NCBI GenBank assembly: GCA_025352585.1
Contig: JANXTD010000317.1
Span: 1-8,329, forward strand
Source of the DNA: Fimbriiglobus sp.
Lineage (GTDB): Bacteria > Planctomycetota > Planctomycetia > Gemmatales > Gemmataceae
Length of the DNA: 8,329 bases
Reading direction: 5' to 3'
Shown here piece by piece: positions 5,408-8,329 of the stretch (position 1 is its first letter; each line of letters starts with the position of its first letter). Position numbers and translations under genes: made by a program. The notes below the pieces were generated by a model. That model searched no databases, was not told the DNA's origin, and worked only from the letters and a program-made list of their open reading frames with translations.

Positions 5408-5414
5408 TCGATCG

Positions 5415-5957
5415 ATGAGCCGGATGCTGGAGAAGTACAACAAAGACGTGGTTCCCGCGCTCAAGGCCAAGACCGGCCGCGACAACGCGCTGAGCCTGCC
5501 GAAGATTACCAAGATCGTCTTGAACATGGGCGTCGGCAAGGCGTTGCAAGACAAGAACCGTATCGGCGAGGCGGTTGAGCACCTCGGCCTGATCGCCGGC
5601 CAGCGGCCGCAGATCACCAAGGCGAAGAAGTCGGTTTCGGCTTTTCGTCTGCGCGAGGGCCAAGAGATCGGCTGCCGCGTGACGTTGCGTGGCACCCGCA
5701 TGTTCGAGTTCCTGGACCGCTTCATCCACCTGACGCTGCCCCGGATCCGGGACTTCCGCGGGGTGTCGCCCAAGTCGTTCGACGGCAACGGCAACTACAA
5801 CATGGGCCTCAACGAGCAACTCGCCTTCGCCGAAATCGACCCGGACAAAGTTAACTTCACGCAGGGCATGGACATTACGATCTGCACGACGGCCAAGAAC
5901 GACGAAGAGGCCCGCGAGATGCTGAAACTCCTTGGCATGCCGTTCCGCGAGCAGTAG
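5415..5957 (+). CDS. rplE: 50S ribosomal protein L5 (uL5)
   Basis: The protein has 180 residues, as in most bacteria (about 179). It shows [18 protein letters not shown], the signature [17 protein letters not shown] at 28-44, [35 protein letters not shown] at 59-93, [47 protein letters not shown], and the closing [27 protein letters not shown]5 binds 5S rRNA in the central protuberance with L18 and contacts S13 and the P-site tRNA. No unusual insertion or missing motif is seen. It is preceded by a 112-nt linker with a strong hairpin and followed by the longest linker of the window. Confidence 0.98.
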   Translation: MSRMLEKYNKDVVPALKAKTGRDNALSLPKITKIVLNMGVGKALQDKNRIGEAVEHLGLIAGQRPQITKAKKSVSAFRLREGQEIGCRVTLRGTRMFEFLDRFIHLTLPRIRDFRGVSPKSFDGNGNYNMGLNEQLAFAEIDPDKVNFTQGMDITICTTAKNDEEAREMLKLLGMPFREQ

Positions 5958-6179
5958 GCCGGAAATCCCGCAAACTCGCCTCGACGGCTTCGCCGGGGTC
6001 GTTAAGTTAACAGTGTCTTGCGGTACGGCCGGTTCAGCGTTGCGAAAGTCACGAGCCGAATCGGTACGCCGCCCGGCGGACTTCCAGTCCGCGAAACCTT
6101 TGCCCGCGACTGACTCCGCCATAGAACTCTTGCCTGACGTGCCAGCGCTTCGATGCGGGCCGTCCTGGGAGATTGTTGC
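5958..6179. other. 222-nt noncoding linker between rplE and rpsN
   Basis: This is the longest gene-free stretch in the window and about three times the average linker here. It holds a small hairpin CGGC-TTC-GCCG (5985-5995), a palindrome GTTAAGTTAAC (6001-6011), an inverted repeat CCGCC-C-GGCGG (6069-6079) overlapping a 7-bp-stem palindrome (6076-6092), and finally the rpsN ribosome-binding site. I see no protein-coding gene, RNA gene or convincing promoter. It looks like the site of a dispersed repeat or of accumulated insertion debris. Confidence 0.7.
6069..6092 (-). repeat. palindromic, probably dispersed, repeat (GGACTGGAAGTCC type)
   Basis: GCGGACT (6076-6082) and AGTCCGC (6086-6092) form a perfect 7-bp stem with a 3-nt loop; the reverse strand reads GCGGACTGGAAGTCCGC. 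It overlaps CCGCC-C-GGCGG at 6069-6079, so two foldings compete. Read as protein on the reverse strand it gives ADWKSAG. I remember DWKS strings as a mark of spurious ORFs over dispersed repeats in planctomycete and verrucomicrobial genomes. The palindrome is seen; the repeat-family assignment is from memory. Confidence 0.6.
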
Positions 6180-6440
6180 ATGTCCACCAAAGCGAAGATG
6201 GCCCGGTTCAAGGTGCAGTTGGCGTCGATCGCCGCGCACAAGATTGAGATGGCGAAGCCCGAGGCCGACCGCGACCCGCGTAAAGTCTTGCGGCCGCGCG
6301 ACCTGATTCGTATCCGCATGCGCTGCAAGATCACCGGCCGGCCCCGCGCCGTGTACCGCAAGTTCGGCGTCTGCCGCATCATCTTCCGCGACCTGGCGAG
6401 CAGTGGCTTGATTCCGGGCGTGCAAAAGGCCTCCTGGTAA
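6180..6440 (+). CDS. rpsN: 30S ribosomal protein S14 (uS14), short form with a partial zinc ribbon
   Basis: From the ATG at 6180 the protein has 86 residues. The C-terminal half is clearly S14: [43 protein letters not shown], ending in the family's KASW. S14 lies in the 30S head next to S3 and S19. Two S14 types are known: the short zinc form (about 61 residues, CxxC..CxxC) and the zinc-free form (about 89-101 residues). This one retains Cys49 and Cys65, the first of each pair, but has Thr52 and Ile68 in place of the second cysteines, so it should not bind zinc in the normal way. GGGAG at 6167-6171 is 8 nt before the ATG, which favours 6180 over an in-frame ATG at 6153. Confidence 0.95.
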   Translation: MSTKAKMARFKVQLASIAAHKIEMAKPEADRDPRKVLRPRDLIRIRMRCKITGRPRAVYRKFGVCRIIFRDLASSGLIPGVQKASW

Positions 6441-6521
6441 CACCGCGTTCGCCCTCTCGGTTCCCAGGATTTGGGGGCCGTCCCGCACACCGTTTCGGCT
6501 CGACCCGGAGACTTTCGCCCC

Positions 6522-6965
6522 ATGATGACCGACCCCATCGCGGACATGCTGACCCGCATCCGCAACGCGAGCAACGTCGAGAAGCCGAACGTCGAGATGC
6601 CGGCGACCAAGGTCAAGATCGCCATCGCCAAGGTCCTCGCGGATGAGGGCTTTGTGCTGGGCTACCGCGTCGGCAAGTACACGACTACCGACGCGGGTAC
6701 TGAGTTCGTCGAGACGACCGACCTCGGCCAGGCCCACGTCACGCTGCAAGTGTTCTTGAAGTACGGCCCGGACGGCGAGAAGGTCATCCGCAACATTTCG
6801 CGCTACTCGAAGCCGGGCCGCCGGGTGTATCAAGGGTACAAGGAAGTCCGCCGCGTGCTGGACGGCCTCGGCATCGCGATCCTGACCACCTCGAAGGGTG
6901 TGCTCAGCGACCGGCAAGCCAAGCAGGCCAAGGTCGGCGGCGAAATCCTCGCCACCGTCTGGTGA
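6522..6965 (+). CDS. rpsH: 30S ribosomal protein S8 (uS8) with internal insertion
   Basis: The protein has 147 residues against the usual 130-132. It begins MMTDPIADMLTRIRNAS, the S8 opening, continues with EMPATKVKIAIAKVLADEGFVLGYRV, and closes with ISRYSKPGRRVYQGYKEVRRVLDGLGIAILTTSKGVLSDRQAKQAKVGGEILATVW, including the conserved TSKGV (123-127) and the terminal VW. S8 is a primary 16S rRNA binder of the central domain and in E. coli represses the spc operon. The extra length falls at about residues 50-72 (GKYTTTDAGTEFVETTDLGQ), between the two domains. The start could be 6522 or the adjacent ATG 6525; GGAG at 6507-6510 is closer to 6522, though at a long 11-nt spacing. Confidence 0.96.
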   Translation: MMTDPIADMLTRIRNASNVEKPNVEMPATKVKIAIAKVLADEGFVLGYRVGKYTTTDAGTEFVETTDLGQAHVTLQVFLKYGPDGEKVIRNISRYSKPGRRVYQGYKEVRRVLDGLGIAILTTSKGVLSDRQAKQAKVGGEILATVW

Positions 6966-7052
6966 CCACCGGCGGCGGGGTTGGATTCATTCATGTTGGG
7001 CTACGGTCGGAGCCGGTTGTACCGCGCTGCGTGAAGCCCTGGAGGACTAGTT

Positions 7053-7592
7053 ATGTCGAGAATTGGTAAGGCCCCGATCCCGATCCCGGCGACGGTGAAG
7101 TTCGCCATCGTCGGCGCGAAGATCAACGTCGAGGGGCCGAAGGGCAAGCTCGAATTCGTCCACCACCCTAACATCGTCGTCAAACTCGACGCCGGCGTGG
7201 TGACGGTGACGCGGCCCAACGACGACCGCCAGAACCGTGCGCTGCACGGGCTGACGCGGGCGCTCGTGAACAACATGGTCGTCGGCGTGTCGGACGGCTA
7301 CACGAAGCGGCTCAAGATCACCGGCGTCGGCTACCAGGCGTCGATGAAGGGCAAGGCGGTCGAACTGACCGTCGGCTTCGCCAACCGCGTGCTGCTCGAC
7401 CCGCCCGAGGGGGTGACGGTCGCCGTGCCGGACCCGACGACGATCGTCGTGACGGGGGCGGACAAGCAGAAGGTCGGCCAGTTCGCGGCCGAGGTGCGGG
7501 CGAGCAAGAAGCCGGAGCCGTACAAGGGCAAGGGCGTGTCGTACGAGGGCGAAGTGGTTCGCCGCAAGGAAGGCAAGACCTTCACCAAGTAA
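7053..7592 (+). CDS. rplF: 50S ribosomal protein L6 (uL6)
   Basis: The 179-residue protein has normal length (about 177). It opens MSRIGKAPIPIPATV, continues INVEGPKGKLEF, VTRPNDDRQNRALHGLTRALVNNMVVGVSDGYTKRLKITGVGYQA (first of the two related domains), and carries the C-terminal signature PEPYKGKGVSYEGEVVRRKEGK at 154-175. L6 lies at the base of the L7/L12 stalk near the sarcin-ricin loop and is needed for late 50S assembly. The start is the best supported of the window: GGAGG at 7041-7045, 7 nt before the ATG. The 87-nt linker before it holds no recognised element other than that site. Confidence 0.98.
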   Translation: MSRIGKAPIPIPATVKFAIVGAKINVEGPKGKLEFVHHPNIVVKLDAGVVTVTRPNDDRQNRALHGLTRALVNNMVVGVSDGYTKRLKITGVGYQASMKGKAVELTVGFANRVLLDPPEGVTVAVPDPTTIVVTGADKQKVGQFAAEVRASKKPEPYKGKGVSYEGEVVRRKEGKTFTK

Positions 7593-7640
7593 CGCGGCGA
7601 CCTCCCCCGAACACACTCCGAACACGACTGGGCCACCCAC

Positions 7641-8117
7641 ATGGACATTCAGAAACTCAAGGCGAAGCGCAACGAGCGCCGCCGGCACCGCGTGCGGCGG
7701 TCGATCAAGGGCACCGCGACGATGCCGCGGCTGTCGGTCTACCGCAGCAACCTGCACATCTACGCGCAGCTCATCGACGACGACGCCCAGGTCACTCTGG
7801 TGGCCGCGTCGAGCAACGACAAGGACGCAACGGTCGAGCACGGCTCGAACGTCAAGGCGGCCACGGTCGTCGGGGCGGCGCTGGCGGCCAAGGCCAAGGC
7901 CAAGGGGATCACCCAGGCGGCCTACGACCGCGGCCACTACCGCTTCCACGGCCGCGTCAAGGCGCTGGCCCGCGCGGCGACCGAGGGCGGCCTGATCTGC
8001 ACGGGCAAGGAAGATGTCGTGAAGGTCAAGAAGGACCCGGCGGTCGCGCCGGTGCCCAAGAAGGTCAAGGCGGCCAAGGGCGGCGCGAGCGGCCCCGTCC
8101 AGAAGGCCCGGACGTAA
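7641..8117 (+). CDS. rplR: 50S ribosomal protein L18 (uL18) with basic C-terminal tail
   Basis: Residues 1-119 are L18: KRNERRRHRVRRSIKGTATMPRLSVYRSNLHIYAQLIDDDAQVTLVAASS (5-58), KAATVVGAALAAKAKAKGI, and the hallmark AAYDRGHYRFHGRVKALARAATEGGL at 93-118. L18 binds 5S rRNA with L5 in the central protuberance. Family members usually end right after the EGGL segment. Here about 40 residues follow, rich in Lys, Ala, Pro and Gly (KVKKDPAVAPVPKKVKAAKG and on), probably a disordered rRNA-binding tail. No clear Shine-Dalgarno precedes the ATG at 7641 (upstream: CTGGGCCACCCAC), although the family N-terminus supports this start. The linker before it repeats CCGAACAC at 7607-7614 and 7618-7625. Confidence 0.96.
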   Translation: MDIQKLKAKRNERRRHRVRRSIKGTATMPRLSVYRSNLHIYAQLIDDDAQVTLVAASSNDKDATVEHGSNVKAATVVGAALAAKAKAKGITQAAYDRGHYRFHGRVKALARAATEGGLICTGKEDVVKVKKDPAVAPVPKKVKAAKGGASGPVQKART

Positions 8118-8137
8118 CCCCGACAGACTCCCGCGTG

Positions 8138-8164
8138 CGGCCGGGGCGAGGTTTCGCCCGGCCG
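8138..8164 (+). other. long GC hairpin in the rplR-rpsE linker
   Basis: CGGCCGGG (8138-8145) pairs with CCCGGCCG (8157-8164). After one bulged G (8146), CGA (8147-8149) pairs with TCG (8154-8156) around the loop GGTT, for 11 bp in all. GTGTCCTGTGCC follows, with no T-run, so a standard terminator is unlikely within this essential transcript. Confidence 0.65.
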
Positions 8165-8201
8165 GTGTCCTGTGCCTTGCAATACTCCAACCGCGAGCCG
8201 T

Positions 8202-8222
8202 GGCGCGAAGCCCGGCGCGAAG
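8202..8222 (+). repeat. GGCGCGAAG direct repeat upstream of rpsE
   Basis: GGCGCGAAG occurs at 8202-8210 and 8214-8222, a 12-nt period, just before the rpsE ribosome-binding region (AGGT at 8225-8228). It may be a small slippage duplication. Confidence 0.5.
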
Positions 8223-8237
8223 ATAGGTCACCCGAAC

Positions 8238-8329
8238 ATGGCAAGAGAACGATCGGACCGCCGGGACAGCGACTCGCGCGACTCGGGGATGGTCGATTAC
8301 GTCGTCCGCATCAGCCGCAGCGCTTGCGT
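8238..8329 (+). CDS. rpsE: 30S ribosomal protein S5 (uS5), 5' portion only
   Basis: The frame starting at ATG 8238 runs off the window after 30 codons. It reads MARERSDRRDSDSRDSGMVD and then YVVRISRSAC, which fits the charged, variable N-terminus of S5 followed by its first conserved strand (typically E.VV.I.R.A.VVKGGRR.SF). Position after rplR is where rpsE is expected. S5 lies at the mRNA entry side of the 30S body and affects decoding fidelity. The upstream ribosome-binding site is weak (AGGT at 8225-8228, 9 nt before the ATG). The call rests on about 12 conserved-looking residues plus gene order; the KGGRR segment that would settle it lies outside. Confidence 0.88.
   Translation, partial: MARERSDRRDSDSRDSGMVDYVVRISRSAC

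Noticed and set aside
5303..5414. E. coli-type S8 autoregulatory site at the L24-L5 junction
   Set aside because: The location is right, but the visible hairpin is a plain perfect stem without the asymmetric internal loop that S8 recognises.
5220..6917. Long open frame on the reverse strand (565 codons)
   Set aside because: It is antisense to rplE, rpsN and rpsH and crosses the noncoding linker with the palindromic repeat. It looks like a GC-rich shadow; its only recognisable piece is the repeat-derived ADWKSAG.
7047..8231. Reverse-strand open frame of 394 codons
   Set aside because: It is antisense to rplF and rplR and is composed of Arg/Ala/Leu/Asp-rich shadow sequence with no domain.
1..8329. 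A novel defence, mobile or biosynthetic system
   Set aside because: Every sizeable coding region is a ribosomal protein gene in canonical order. No unexplained gene, CRISPR repeat, transposase or recombinase is present.

Overview
This window is a contiguous stretch of the bacterial S10-spc ribosomal protein cluster, all on the + strand. It runs from the 3' part of rplD to the first 30 codons of rpsE. The order is rplD(partial)-rplW-rplB-rpsS-rplV-rpsC-rplP-rpmC-rpsQ-rplN-rplX-rplE-rpsN-rpsH-rplF-rplR-rpsE(partial), the canonical order with no gene missing or inserted. It is housekeeping DNA. I find no mobile gene, CRISPR array, RNA gene or unknown protein-coding gene.

The organism looks like a high-GC planctomycete, plausibly of the Gemmata group. 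The signs are GC-rich third codon positions, long basic or Ala/Pro/Lys-rich tails on several ribosomal proteins, an L2 with DHPM in place of the common DHPH, an S14 with only part of its zinc ribbon, and noncoding linkers of about 45-220 nt where many bacteria have very short ones. One linker holds a palindrome that resembles a repeat I remember as scattered through planctomycete and verrucomicrobial genomes. This assignment is inference from sequence character and memory, not from a search.

Layout: positions 1-4465 are the S10-type half (L4, L23, L2, S19, L22, S3, L16, L29, S17). Positions 4511-8329 are the spc-type half (L14, L24, L5, S14, S8, L6, L18, S5). Only 45 nt separate the halves, and I see no convincing promoter or terminator there, so the whole is probably one transcript. 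The tightest junctions are rpsC/rplP (62-nt overlap) and rpmC/rpsQ (3 nt apart). The longest gene-free stretch is 222 nt (5958-6179); none exceeds 300 nt.

The features that stand out lie in the details. They are the rpsC/rplP overlap, the roughly 70-residue C-terminal addition on L29, Thr/Pro/Ala-rich low complexity on both sides of the L29-S17 junction, and strong GC hairpins without T-tracts in four linkers. Two of the hairpin arms at the S10/spc boundary are mutually exclusive. There are also the palindrome between rplE and rpsN and a duplicated 3' end of rpsS with a second in-frame stop.

The products assemble together. L4, L22, L23, L29 and L24 lie around the peptide exit tunnel; L2, L16, L14, L6, L5 and L18 lie in the interface, central protuberance and A-site region of the 50S subunit; S3, S14 and S19 are in the 30S head; S17, S8 and S5 are in the 30S body.
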